DNA from: Anabaena azotica FACHB-119
Lineage (GTDB): Bacteria > Cyanobacteriota > Cyanobacteriia > Cyanobacteriales > Nostocaceae
Length of the DNA: 64,000 nt
Assembly (NCBI RefSeq): GCF_014697625.1
Contig: NZ_JACJSG010000028.1
Span: 39,396 to 103,395, forward strand
Direction: 5' to 3'
Part shown: positions 52,429 to 61,429 of the stretch, in pieces
Numbering within the stretch: the stretch's first letter is position 1
Layout of the letters: each line of letters starts with the position of its first letter
Made by a program: the position numbers and the translations under genes
The notes under the pieces: generated by a model
Told to the model about the DNA's origin: nothing
Databases searched by the model: none
The model's input: only the letters and a program-made list of their open reading frames with translations

Positions 52429-53856
52429 ATGGATAGTGACAAATTAGAAAACTTAAATAAGGCAAGCTCTTATACTGTCAATTCTCTCCGCTTACATACT
52501 AATCAACTTACGAGTCAAATGGACACAATAAAGGGTCTGCTCGAATCTCCAAAACTGACTGATAATTTCAGTAGAATTACAGGTCAATTAGAGCAGATCA
52601 AAAGTCTGATGGAATCTCCAAAAGTGACTGATAATCTCAATAGAATTACAGAGCAATCACAACAGATTAAAAGTCTGGTTGGCTCTTCAAGTTTGACCGA
52701 CACCTTGAGTAGAATTACAGAGCAATCACAACAGATTAGAAGTCTGGTCGGCTCTTCAAGTTTGACCGACACCTTGAGTAGAATTACAGAGCAATCACAA
52801 CAGATTAGAAGTCTGGCTGGCTCTTCAAGTTTAACTGAAGCCTTGAGTAGAATTACAGAGCAATCACAACAGATTAGAAGTTTGGCTGGCTCTTCAAGTT
52901 TAACTGAAGCCTTGAGTAGAATTACAGAGCAATCACAGCAAATCAGAAGTATGGTTGACTCTTCAAGAGTAGTAAATATCTTGGAAAATAGTTTAAGGCA
53001 AACAGAAGATATTGAACACCTTATTGGAGCTTCAAAATTCACTGATCTCACTGAACAAGTTGAAAAAGCTTTTAGTCTTGTAAGAACTTTGAGAGTGGAA
53101 AACTTGACTCAGATTTCATTAACTAGATTAAAATTGGAAGATATTGGTAAGTCAGTATTATTAAAGGATGATTTACGAATTTCTTTAATTACAAATTTCG
53201 ATAAACTTTTAAGTTCATACTCACGTCTAGCTAAACTCAGAGATAGTGAAACATTTGATGCTGTACCTGCTGAATTAATATTAGAGCAGCCTGCATTAGA
53301 GATGCTTGAGTCAGTTAGCTTACTAGAAGTAATATCTGAAGAACCTTTAGATAAAGAAATTGAAGCAGAAAAAAACGATATTAGGCGCGAGATATTAACA
53401 GATAGAGTAGGTTTAGAGCAGCTTTTAATAAATATAGGTGCAGAAGATTTAGTCGGAATGTGGCAAGGAGCCACAGAGGCTTTAGAATCCGAACGCACAG
53501 ACTATGCAAGACATTTTTCTGTTTCCCTGCGTGAGTTATTTACACACATAATTCACAGACTCTCACCTGATAAGGAAATTCGTAATTGGAGTAATAATTC
53601 AGAACTTTTTGATAAGGAAGGTAAGCCCACAAGAAAAGCCCGTTTACTTTTTATCTGTAGAGCAGTAAACCATGATATCTTTACTGATTTTATTAATAAA
53701 GATATTACTGCAATGCTTGAATTTATTAATCTTTTCCAACGAGGAACTCATCAAGTTGATAGTCCTTTTACACCCCAACAACTTCTAGTTTTAAAATATA
53801 AATTTGAGTCTAATATTCGGTTTTTAATTGATACATGGCGATTTAATAATGAATAG
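52429..53856 (+). CDS. Coiled-coil repeat protein with possible nuclease-like C-terminal domain
   Basis: 475 residues. Residues about 45-180 hold six tandem 23-residue units on the pattern SRITEQSQQIRSLVGSSSLT, encoded by 69-bp DNA repeats that are almost identical in the middle, giving a long coiled coil. Residues about 310-475 are a separate alpha-helical domain (EDLVGMWQGATEALESE, ARHFSVSLRELFTHIIHRL, RKARLLFICRAVNHDIFTDF). The SLRELF..I.HRLSPD region resembles the predicted nuclease domain found beside prokaryotic PIWI-like genes, but I cannot confirm that from sequence alone. No membrane segment. It stands alone beside the hup region. Confidence 0.7.
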   Translation: MDSDKLENLNKASSYTVNSLRLHTNQLTSQMDTIKGLLESPKLTDNFSRITGQLEQIKSLMESPKVTDNLNRITEQSQQIKSLVGSSSLTDTLSRITEQSQQIRSLVGSSSLTDTLSRITEQSQQIRSLAGSSSLTEALSRITEQSQQIRSLAGSSSLTEALSRITEQSQQIRSMVDSSRVVNILENSLRQTEDIEHLIGASKFTDLTEQVEKAFSLVRTLRVENLTQISLTRLKLEDIGKSVLLKDDLRISLITNFDKLLSSYSRLAKLRDSETFDAVPAELILEQPALEMLESVSLLEVISEEPLDKEIEAEKNDIRREILTDRVGLEQLLINIGAEDLVGMWQGATEALESERTDYARHFSVSLRELFTHIIHRLSPDKEIRNWSNNSELFDKEGKPTRKARLLFICRAVNHDIFTDFINKDITAMLEFINLFQRGTHQVDSPFTPQQLLVLKYKFESNIRFLIDTWRFNNE

Positions 53857-53943
53857 CTATGAAGAATTTCTGCAAATGTATCAGATTTTGAGTAAGAGGT
53901 ACTAAATATAGTTAGTAACTTTTTGTAATTCAGCCATAGAAAA

Positions 53944-53983
53944 GTTTAGGCGCGTTAAATTTACAAATAACGCACCTAAACTA
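53944..53983 (-). terminator. Intrinsic terminator of hupL
   Basis: Arms AGTTTAGGCGCGTT (53944-53957) and AACGCACCTAAACT (53970-53983) pair with one G-T type mismatch over 14 bp. On the minus strand a TTTT follows. It starts directly after the hupL stop. Confidence 0.85.
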
Positions 53984-53984
53984 A

Positions 53985-55073
53985 CTACGCAGTGCGAAAA
54001 CGCGCCAACTCCTCGCCGGTCTTCGCATCATGGGCGTGAACAGTACACACCAAACAAGAGTCAAACGATCGCGCGACGTGTCCCACTTCCACTGGATCAG
54101 TTGGATCTTCAATCGGCGTACCTACCAAAGCCTCCTCAATCGGGCCTCTTACCCCTTCACCATCACGGGGGCCGACGTTCCAAGTTGTCGCTGCTATCAC
54201 CTGGTAATTCTTAATCTTACCACCTTCTATATCTACCCAGTGACACAAAGAACCCCGTGAGGCTTCAGTTGCACCCCAACCACGACCGTCTTTTTCTTTG
54301 GGTTTGATATACCAGGGGTCATTTAAGACGAACTCACGCAGACATCGTTCCGCTTGACGGTATAACTTGACAATTTCGTGAACTCGTGCAAGCTGGCGTA
54401 CATGAATACTAGCACCACCCATTTTTCGGAAAACATCCAGAATAAACCCGTCGTAGTGTTGCCAAGATTCGCCATGCTGACCACCTGCGACTAACTGACG
54501 CGCTAGGGGGCCGACTTCCAAACGTCCAAAGTCTTGGTGTTTGACTGCACTTGACCAAGAATAGGCGTTATTAAAGTCTTTGGTGTTCTTGGCGGTGGGG
54601 TTAGTCGTCCGGTCAAAGGGATGGACATCTGCTGTGCCTTCATCATACCAAGCATGGGTGGTATTCTCACGGGCAAAGGTATGATCCATTAAAGTATGTG
54701 TGTCTGTGAAGCTGTCATACACACCACTTTTCATAATCATGGCTGCATTGCGGCTTTCGATGGTCGGCTTTTGGTATTTATCCTCATGGGGTAAATAGCC
54801 CCAGGTGACGAATTTACCCACACCAGCACCATATCTATCTAAGCCGATATCTAAACCCATGCGCCAGTAAAAGCCCAAGTCTGACTCACGGTGTTTAATG
54901 TCTTCATCTAACCAGTCCCTGAAGTCATCGTAAGTTTGAATTTCTTCGTAGCGTTCCAAAGAACAACCCAGCCATACAGGTTCTAACCAGTTGGTGCGGA
55001 AGTATTCTAAAATTGCCCAGGCGCGGGTAATATCGGTGAGGGTGGGGGCGCACATCACACCACCAGGCACCAT
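53985..55073 (-). CDS. hupL: Uptake hydrogenase large subunit HupL, 3' part of interrupted gene
   Basis: The reading frame continues hupL from the recombination site. Residues: VPGGVMCAPTLTDITRAWAI, DLGLDRYGAGVGKFVTWGYL, and the C-terminal Ni-binding motif SFDSCLVC with the maturation site in VH|AHDAK, followed by the cleaved peptide ending EELARFRTA. It is not an independent gene: joining with the 5' part through the 16-bp repeat gives a 531-residue protein. HupL carries the NiFe centre of the heterocyst uptake hydrogenase, which recycles H2 released by nitrogenase. Confidence 0.95.
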   Translation of the reverse strand: MVPGGVMCAPTLTDITRAWAILEYFRTNWLEPVWLGCSLERYEEIQTYDDFRDWLDEDIKHRESDLGFYWRMGLDIGLDRYGAGVGKFVTWGYLPHEDKYQKPTIESRNAAMIMKSGVYDSFTDTHTLMDHTFARENTTHAWYDEGTADVHPFDRTTNPTAKNTKDFNNAYSWSSAVKHQDFGRLEVGPLARQLVAGGQHGESWQHYDGFILDVFRKMGGASIHVRQLARVHEIVKLYRQAERCLREFVLNDPWYIKPKEKDGRGWGATEASRGSLCHWVDIEGGKIKNYQVIAATTWNVGPRDGEGVRGPIEEALVGTPIEDPTDPVEVGHVARSFDSCLVCTVHAHDAKTGEELARFRTA

Positions 55074-55085
55074 ATAACTGCTATG
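55070..55085. repeat. hupL recombination site, left copy
   Basis: 16-bp site reading CATAGCAGTTATATGG on the minus strand. It differs from the right copy at one base, which is the wobble base of a His codon. Confidence 0.92.
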
Positions 55086-55201
55086 ACAACTGGTGATATA
55101 TTAAAAATGTTACTGAGTAACTTATTAAATAAGGTCAGTTTGCTCAGTAAGAACATTTTATTTTCACCATTTCAGTTTATAAATAAGGGAATATTTAGGG
55201 A

Positions 55202-56647
55202 ATGAGCGGAGAAAATCAGGGTAATTGCGAGGAAACATATTCCACATCTACACATGAATATGTAAATGCAGACTTAACCGACTTATTCGCCGATATATTT
55301 GCCGATTTTGAACCGCAGAACACCACAGACGGTAGCTATAGGGGAACAATGGCGAAAATAAAAGCAACGGAATTACGGTATCAAGCAGTTTTTGAACAGA
55401 AGTTAGTCGAAGCCAATACTAATTTAAAAAGGGAGAGAATAAGAGTTAGCATTAAACAAACTGGCAATTCTCTCCAATTACGAGCTACCCTACCCTTAAA
55501 ACCAGGGGATAGCAGTGTAGGTAAGCAAAAAAAGCAGTACGATTTGTCTCTAGGGATACCTGCCAATTTAGAGGGATTAAAAACTGCAATTGAAGAAAGT
55601 TACGAGTTAGGTAAATTAATTGCTCGTCATACTTTCCAGTGGAATGAGAAGTATTTAGGAATTAAGTCTAGAGAGAAGCAAGAGATAAAAACTATTGGGG
55701 AATTATTAGATATATTTGAAGAAAAATATTATCAAACTCGTCAGAAAACTATAACCAGTCAAAATACTTTTCCTAACTATATATCTGTAATTAAAAGAAA
55801 CTTCCCTCTCACACATTTAGCCACAAAAGAAAATTTTGAGGCAATTATTAATTCATTTCAGGGAAATAAAAAAAATGAATTGATTGCGGTAACTTCCGTT
55901 TTGATTAAAACCTTTAATTTAGGATTTAAACTAGATGTTAAACGGGATAATGTCACACCAGCCCATCGAGAAATTCCCGATGATGATAAAATAATATACT
56001 CTTTTCAATTATTTGAAAAATTCGCACTCAACCGCAAAAACACAAACAAAAGTGATGAAATTGACACTTGGGAAATGTGGCGTTGGGTATATGGAATGTT
56101 GGCGACTTATGGATTAAGACCACGGGAATTATTTGTAGAACCGGATATTAATTGGTGGATGTCTCCCCAAAATATAGACCATACTTGGAAAGTGAATAAA
56201 AATACCAAAACTGGATATCGAGAAGTTATCCCTTTTGTACCGGAATGGATAGAATTATTTGATTTAAAAAATTCCAAACCATTAAATATTTTAGAACAAA
56301 AGGTGGCAAAAATCGCCTCTGTACAAAATATTAATTGGATGCGAAGAGATATATCCAGATGGTTTAGAAAAGTGGGAATTGAGTTTCAACCTTATGATTT
56401 ACGTCATGCTTGCGCCATTCGAGCGCATCTTCAAGGAATACCCATTAAAGCCGCAGCAGACAATTTAGGTCATACTGTTGATGAACATACAAAAACCTAT
56501 CAAAGATGGTTTGGGATTGAAAATAGGAAAAAAGCCTTTGGTGAGGTAATTAGTCAAAAGTCATTAATTGAGTTGCAGAAAAATGAAATATTGGCGTTAA
56601 GGATGGAGAATGAAAGGTTAAGGTTGGAGTTGGAAATTCTCAGATAA
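55202..56647 (+). CDS. xisC: Site-specific tyrosine recombinase XisC
   Basis: 481 residues from ATG 55202, with AGGGA seven bases upstream. The catalytic half is tyrosine-recombinase-like: first Arg in TYGLRPRELF, Lys in KNTKTGYREVIP, HxxR in YDLRHACAIRAH, second His in DNLGHTVDEH, and the nucleophile Tyr in TKTYQRWFGI. A C-terminal Leu/Glu-rich helix follows (SQKSLIELQKNEILALRMEN). The N-terminal half binds DNA. XisC excises the hupL element in heterocysts; identity rests on location beside the site plus sequence pattern. Transcribed opposite to hupL. Confidence 0.93.
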   Translation: MSGENQGNCEETYSTSTHEYVNADLTDLFADIFADFEPQNTTDGSYRGTMAKIKATELRYQAVFEQKLVEANTNLKRERIRVSIKQTGNSLQLRATLPLKPGDSSVGKQKKQYDLSLGIPANLEGLKTAIEESYELGKLIARHTFQWNEKYLGIKSREKQEIKTIGELLDIFEEKYYQTRQKTITSQNTFPNYISVIKRNFPLTHLATKENFEAIINSFQGNKKNELIAVTSVLIKTFNLGFKLDVKRDNVTPAHREIPDDDKIIYSFQLFEKFALNRKNTNKSDEIDTWEMWRWVYGMLATYGLRPRELFVEPDINWWMSPQNIDHTWKVNKNTKTGYREVIPFVPEWIELFDLKNSKPLNILEQKVAKIASVQNINWMRRDISRWFRKVGIEFQPYDLRHACAIRAHLQGIPIKAAADNLGHTVDEHTKTYQRWFGIENRKKAFGEVISQKSLIELQKNEILALRMENERLRLELEILR

Positions 56648-56793
56648 TCAGGACTTATGTACTAACTAAGATTTTACGTCATTACGTAGGCGCAGCCTTC
56701 TCAGAGAGTGCGGAGTGAACTAATTGCCAAAACTCTGTGATTGCTCGTAAATTAAAGCTGAGTTAAGATTGTGAGAAAACCTCTAGCACCGTA

Positions 56794-57747
56794 ATGACCA
56801 AATTACCTAAACGCACTAAGTCTCAAAAGATTGGTGCAAGTGCGGCCGATCTACTCAGTTCTGTTTTTGCTGAATTTTGTAACGTTATTCCTGTCCCTCA
56901 AGAGAGGGATCTCGGCATCGACTTTATCTGTGAAATTATGCAGGAGGAACACCCAACAGGAAAGTTGTTTAATATTCAGTGTAAAGGGAAAGCAGAATGT
57001 AAAGTAGAAAGTAATTCAATTACAATTCCTATTAAAGTTCCAACCCTCAATTATTGGTTGCTTCAACCAAATCCAACATTCTTAATTGTCGTTGATTGTC
57101 AAAACGGTTTGTTTTATTGGTCTTTCCCACAGGATTTTCTCAGTTCACTTAATAAAAATTGGCAAAAACAACAAAAAGTATCAATTCCAGTTCCTATCCA
57201 AAATCTATTTAGGCAAGATATAAAAATCTTACCCGCACAAATAGTTTCAATAGTTAATTCACAAGCATCTGCTACGCCTAAAAATGGCGATTATCTTGGA
57301 ACATTGACACTTGGAGATGCCATAAATAGAGCAGCTATTGATTATGGATTATGTGTGCTTAGTTCACCCTTCCATCGCCCTTTTCAGTATATGGGGATGT
57401 CTATCGCGGATGCGGCAAGGGCAGTCGGAGGTAACCCCAATAAAGTAGGCAATATTATCGTTGACTCTGAGCAAGCTCATATGCTGTTAGAGGCAGAAGG
57501 AAACTTTATTAATTATGTAGATATTGAGCTAAAAAAGACTGCGCCTTGGAGTCAGAGCCGACCTTTTAATTCTGAGGCAATTTTAGGAGTACTTAGTATT
57601 AACCCAGCCGAGTTAGAACTAGCTCGTAAACAGACACACTTCCACACATATTACGATCACAAGAGAAAGTTAAAGATTGGTGTATCCTGTCAGTATGATG
57701 GCGCACCATTATCTGTAGGATTTAGCAGCAAATATTATGGGGCGTAA
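56794..57747 (+). CDS. DUF4365 protein, probable PD-(D/E)XK nuclease
   Basis: 317 residues. Residues 1-150 are a DUF4365 domain: RTKSQKIGASAADLLSSVFA, PQERDLGIDFICEI with the catalytic Asp, and FNIQCKGKAE with the QxK of a PD-(D/E)XK site. The C-terminal 150 residues (LGTLTLGDAINRAAIDYGLC and on) are unrecognised. DUF4365 nucleases often appear in defence islands. It follows xisC by 146 bp in the same direction. Confidence 0.82.
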   Translation: MTKLPKRTKSQKIGASAADLLSSVFAEFCNVIPVPQERDLGIDFICEIMQEEHPTGKLFNIQCKGKAECKVESNSITIPIKVPTLNYWLLQPNPTFLIVVDCQNGLFYWSFPQDFLSSLNKNWQKQQKVSIPVPIQNLFRQDIKILPAQIVSIVNSQASATPKNGDYLGTLTLGDAINRAAIDYGLCVLSSPFHRPFQYMGMSIADAARAVGGNPNKVGNIIVDSEQAHMLLEAEGNFINYVDIELKKTAPWSQSRPFNSEAILGVLSINPAELELARKQTHFHTYYDHKRKLKIGVSCQYDGAPLSVGFSSKYYGA

Positions 57748-57970
57748 CGTAAATAATATGTTGTGTTGTCTTGTATTCCAACTAATTCAGATTGATTTTT
57801 AGTGCGATCGCCTATCTTGTAGGATGCTTACTCTGCCGATAAATTCCTCTTAACGCACCAAGATTGTGAACTTTAAGCAAGCGATCGCAGCTTAGAGGTG
57901 TTAGATTTGCCGTTCAACATATTTGAGAAAAGCGATCGCTCAAACAAACAAATCAATCATTACAAAACAC

Positions 57971-59527
57971 TCAAGCCCGAATCACAGTAATCCGACGCTG
58001 ATTTTGTGTCAGCACAACCTGAGTCGATAAACGTTCTTCCATTGGGAGGGCGTTTTTCCGCCTATCAAACACAAATAACCAACCAAAATCTAACCCCAAA
58101 CGGGCTAAATAGGATTCTAATTGCTCAATACCCTCAGCTTGGGGGTCACGCTTTTTCTCCCGCCATACCTTTAACTCAATACCTAATATCACATCTTTGT
58201 AACGCAGACATAGATCCATTCTGTCACTACCAATTGCATATTCCCGTTCTAAGACTCCACCACCGTTAACAACACGATGCAAGAAAGCCATTAATACGAT
58301 GTGGGGAGCGATTTCATGGTAGCTAGTGCTACCTAATAAAGGTTCCCCATGCTGTCGCCAAAACTTGAGAAATGCTGCCAGTAACGCATCTATATTTAAC
58401 TCTCCTTCTGAAGTTAGCCAAGTTGGTGCAATCACTGGTAGGGAAGCCATTGGTGTCACTGTTAATACCCTGGGTAAAACTTCCCGATAAATGGGATTAG
58501 CAATGGTTAATCCACCTTGGGGGTGCATTTTACACAAACCCAAATCAATCACAAATTGAATGTCATCATTGGGTATATCCCCCAATTCCAAACCCGCTAA
58601 TATCGGTTCAATAATTGCTTTTATCCTTGGTTCTCGTAAGCGTTCAGCTAAACTATCAAGATGAGTATCTTGACGAGCAATTAATATTTCTTTTGCTTGT
58701 AAAATATGTTCTTTGGTAATAGCAATACTTCTATCTTTCACCATTTTTTCCACAACTTCTTTAGCAAGGGCATTGACTAACCAAGGTTGTCCTTGGGTTA
58801 AATCAAAGGCTGTTGCTGTGGCTTCTGGGGTGAAAATTTGTCCTGTTTCTGATGTATGTTGTTGATATAGTTCTGCAACTTCTTCGGCATGAAAATTTCT
58901 CAGGGTAATGGAAGTGACTTTAATATTAAAAGGACTGGATGTATTTAATCTGTCACTACCACCGGATGCTACTTTATAATCCCGCACATCCCTTAAACCA
59001 ATTAATCCCACCGATGAGGGAAAATTTTCTGGTCGGTTTGGGAAACCATCTCGTAATTGCCGCAATACTGAAATTAGTGTTTGGTCTTGTAGGGAATCGA
59101 TTTCATCTATAAATAATACCAAAGGTCGAAGTAGAGCTTTTGACCAACCTTGTAAAAAAGCCTTGATTCTGTTTCCTGGTTCTTCGTTTTTCCATTGTTT
59201 AACAGGTGGTTGCAATTCATTAGATAAGCGGATAGAAATCGTATCATACCAAGTTCCCAAAATCGCTAATTCTGCCGCACCTGGGTCATGATTAAAAGCA
59301 CTTCCTACCTCTACCGATACCATGACTGCTGCATAACGTCCTATGGCGGTAAGTTGCTGTGCTAAAGCTAACATTGCTGTGGTTTTCCCCGTTTGTCGCG
59401 GTGCATGAAGGACAAAATAACTTTCTTGTTCAATCAGCAATGATAAGTCCGGGAGACGACTTGTGGCTGAGATGGTGTAGTGTTTTTCAGGGTTACACGG
59501 GCCTGCAATGTTGAACCAGCGAGGCAT
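57971..59527 (-). CDS. AAA ATPase with C-terminal PD-(D/E)XK nuclease domain
   Basis: 518 residues from ATG 59527 (MPRWFNIAGPCNPEKHYTI); a GTG 24 bases upstream is less likely because the family starts at MPR. The N-terminal AAA module has Walker A HAPRQTGKTTAM, Walker B LVLFIDEIDSL, and the sensor region VGLIGLRDVRDY. The C-terminal 130 residues (YAIGSDRMDLCLRYKDVILG, IELKVWREKKRDPQAEGIEQ, LESYLARLGLD) fit a DUF1703-like PD-(D/E)XK domain with Asp and ExK. Such proteins are abundant in cyanobacteria; the role is unknown. It is convergent with the DUF4365 gene and is the last gene before the right recombination site. Confidence 0.83.
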   Translation of the reverse strand: MPRWFNIAGPCNPEKHYTISATSRLPDLSLLIEQESYFVLHAPRQTGKTTAMLALAQQLTAIGRYAAVMVSVEVGSAFNHDPGAAELAILGTWYDTISIRLSNELQPPVKQWKNEEPGNRIKAFLQGWSKALLRPLVLFIDEIDSLQDQTLISVLRQLRDGFPNRPENFPSSVGLIGLRDVRDYKVASGGSDRLNTSSPFNIKVTSITLRNFHAEEVAELYQQHTSETGQIFTPEATATAFDLTQGQPWLVNALAKEVVEKMVKDRSIAITKEHILQAKEILIARQDTHLDSLAERLREPRIKAIIEPILAGLELGDIPNDDIQFVIDLGLCKMHPQGGLTIANPIYREVLPRVLTVTPMASLPVIAPTWLTSEGELNIDALLAAFLKFWRQHGEPLLGSTSYHEIAPHIVLMAFLHRVVNGGGVLEREYAIGSDRMDLCLRYKDVILGIELKVWREKKRDPQAEGIEQLESYLARLGLDFGWLFVFDRRKNALPMEERLSTQVVLTQNQRRITVIRA

Positions 59528-59751
59528 GGGATTTTGGCAGTTAGCGGACACTTTGAGTTTAGACGATTTTGGAGTTGGGGGGAGGCGATGTAGGGAAAAG
59601 TTAGGTAAAGCCTGAGAAAAGCAAATAACTTTTAGTAGATAAAAATAAATGGATTTATGATATTGCTGGAGTGGGTTTATTGCCTAATTTAAGGAAAAAT
59701 AAGGGAATCATTCCATCTATACTTGCAAATCCTTAATATATAAGCAATTTC

Positions 59752-60273
59752 TTAATTTATTTCCATATAACTGCTGTGGGGCCATTGACCGCCTAATAAG
59801 GCGTAGATTTCTACGGGTTTTGCAGATATGGTAACACCGAGTTCGTAGGATTTACCTGTGAAGGCGGCGAAGCGGCGGACGGCTTCATCGTAGAAGCGGC
59901 TACTACGGTATTTTTTGTTGGTTAAGTCAATGGCGAATAAGCCATAAAAGTAGCGGGGGATACTTTGGATAGTTTCGACGATTTGACCGAGGTTTCTGGC
60001 TAAAATGGCGTTGCGGGGGACTTCTGTATTCCAGGCTGTATCTAACGCCCAGGATGCAGAAGTGAGGTGAGAACCACCGCAGATACCGCAGATACGGGGC
60101 GTAACAATTAATCCGGCTTGGGGGTCTTTGCCGCGTAAGATGACTTCAAAGCCGCGAAATAGTTCGGCGTGTGTCCAAGCGTTAACTACTTGTCCATCGG
60201 CAATTTCCACGCGAACATCTAAGTCACCCTCGACTCTGCCGACGGGCGAAATGTCTAATGTTTGTCTTCTCAT
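59752..60273 (-). CDS. hupL: Uptake hydrogenase large subunit HupL, 5' part of interrupted gene
   Basis: 173 codons plus stop from ATG 60273 (MRRQTLDISPVGRVEGDLDV); an upstream ATG at 60300 lengthens it by nine residues and is less likely. It carries the N-terminal Ni-binding motif TPRICGICGGSH (RxCxxC). The unexcised frame runs into the element after GGQWPHSSYM and stops after three more codons. After excision codon 171 onward comes from the 3' part. In vegetative cells only a truncated HupL could be made. Confidence 0.95.
   Translation of the reverse strand: MRRQTLDISPVGRVEGDLDVRVEIADGQVVNAWTHAELFRGFEVILRGKDPQAGLIVTPRICGICGGSHLTSASWALDTAWNTEVPRNAILARNLGQIVETIQSIPRYFYGLFAIDLTNKKYRSSRFYDEAVRRFAAFTGKSYELGVTISAKPVEIYALLGGQWPHSSYMEIN
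59763..59778. repeat. hupL recombination site, right copy
   Basis: Minus-strand CACAGCAGTTATATGG, encoding HSSYM in hupL. It equals the site known from PCC 7120. Confidence 0.93.
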
Positions 60274-60296
60274 AATTATTTGTCCATAGTCAAAGG

Positions 60297-60465
60297 TCAA
60301 TAGTCAACAGTCAATAGTCAACAGTCATTAGTCAACAGTCAACAGTCATTAGTCAACAGTCATTAGTCAACAGTCATTGATCACAACAGCTATGGACTAT
60401 TGACTATGGACTATTGACTATGGACTATTGACTATGGACTATTGACTATGGACTATTGACTCTTG
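60297..60465. repeat. Heptamer tract in the hupS-hupL spacer
   Basis: TAGTCAACAGTCAATAG, AACAGTCATTAGTC and GGACTATTGACTATGGACT units fill most of the 190-bp spacer between hupS and hupL. The left and right halves are partly complementary, so the transcript could fold into a hairpin. Confidence 0.85.
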
Positions 60466-60466
60466 A

Positions 60467-61429
60467 CTAAATTGTGAAAAAGTCTTCTTCTGCCCATGCT
60501 GGTGCTGCATCTTTGGCGACCATTGTCAAGAGGGCGTAGTCTTTCTTCTTAACTCCTGGGGGTAGTTCTTTGGGAACTCCCATGACGGTTTGGGTTTTAA
60601 ATACAGTTCCCGGTTTGAGGTCGAAGAAGGGAAATTCTGGTTCTGTGCAACCTAAACAGGGCATTCCGGCGCGGGTTTTGGAGGAGACGCGGTTCCAGAG
60701 GATGCGGTTGCAAGATGAGTGAGTCATGGGGCCACGACAACCTAAGTCGTAGAATAAACAGCCTTTACGTTGTCCGAACTCGGCGGTTGTGGCTTTGTAG
60801 GCGAAGTGGACGTTACGAGAACAACCTGTTTGGGTAAAGGTGTTGAAGAAGGTTTGTGGACGGTTGAGTGAGTCGAGGGCGATGTCGGCTATACGTCCGG
60901 TGGCGATCGCAACTAATATCTGCGTAATCCAATCAGGGTGGGCTGGACATCCGGGTATATTAATTACTGGTAAGCCGGCTTTGGATTTGTAATCTTTACC
61001 TAAGAAGCCGCCTTCTTTACGTTTGAGAAATTGCAACCCTTGGGATTCGCTGGGGTTGGGTTCCATTGCGGGGATTCCTCCCCAGGTGGCGCAGTCTCCC
61101 ACGGCGACGACGAATTTAGCAGCTTTTGACAGGTCGTTTAGCCAATCTTTCATCGGGCGATCGGCAAATCTGTTCCATTCGCCTGTGCCGTTGGGGGCAT
61201 TTACTACGCTGCCTTCAAAGACTAATATATCTAAAGGTGTTTTGCCTAAGATGCAGTCCCATAGTAAGGTTTGTAAGCGATCGCCTAGTTCTAATCCCAA
61301 TGAGGGATGCCAAAGTACCTTAATGCCAAAATCAGCAATTAAATCGCAGACTGTCGGTTCTTCGGCATTGAGAAAAGACATGGTGTTGCCCGAACAAGCA
61401 CCACCTTGCAGCCAGAGTACGTTAGTCAT
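60467..61429 (-). CDS. hupS: Uptake hydrogenase small subunit HupS
   Basis: 320 residues, the family length in Nostocales. It begins MTNVLWLQGGACSGNTMSFL with the proximal-cluster Cys (CSGNT), followed by VVAVGDCATWGGIPAM, NIPGCPAHPDWITQIL, TGCSRNVHFAYK, and the three-cluster Cys set in FYDLGCRGPMTHSSCNRILW and MPCLGCTEPEFPF. HupS relays electrons from the HupL NiFe site to the membrane. Unlike many hydrogenase small subunits it has no twin-arginine signal, which is typical of cyanobacterial HupS. It is the first gene of hupSL. Confidence 0.97.
   Translation of the reverse strand: MTNVLWLQGGACSGNTMSFLNAEEPTVCDLIADFGIKVLWHPSLGLELGDRLQTLLWDCILGKTPLDILVFEGSVVNAPNGTGEWNRFADRPMKDWLNDLSKAAKFVVAVGDCATWGGIPAMEPNPSESQGLQFLKRKEGGFLGKDYKSKAGLPVINIPGCPAHPDWITQILVAIATGRIADIALDSLNRPQTFFNTFTQTGCSRNVHFAYKATTAEFGQRKGCLFYDLGCRGPMTHSSCNRILWNRVSSKTRAGMPCLGCTEPEFPFFDLKPGTVFKTQTVMGVPKELPPGVKKKDYALLTMVAKDAAPAWAEEDFFTI

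Larger units (their letters stand above)
55070..59778. mobile_element. hupL element (XisC-type, about 4.7 kb)
   Basis: Bounded by direct 16-bp repeats CCATATAACTGCTATG (55070-55085) and CCATATAACTGCTGTG (59763-59778), the plus-strand form of the known hupL site CACAGCAGTTATATGG. Recombination deletes 4,693 bp and restores hupL in frame. It carries xisC, a DUF4365 protein and an AAA/PD-(D/E)XK protein. In heterocyst-forming strains the excision occurs late in heterocyst development and is catalysed by XisC. About half the size I recall for PCC 7120. Confidence 0.93.

Noticed and set aside
52584..53051. 155-aa minus-strand frame inside the coiled-coil gene
   Set aside because: Antisense shadow of the 69-bp repeats.
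55202..56647. Possibility that the integrase belongs to a prophage
   Set aside because: Its position beside the hupL recombination site, the absence of phage structural genes and in-frame restoration of hupL all favour XisC.
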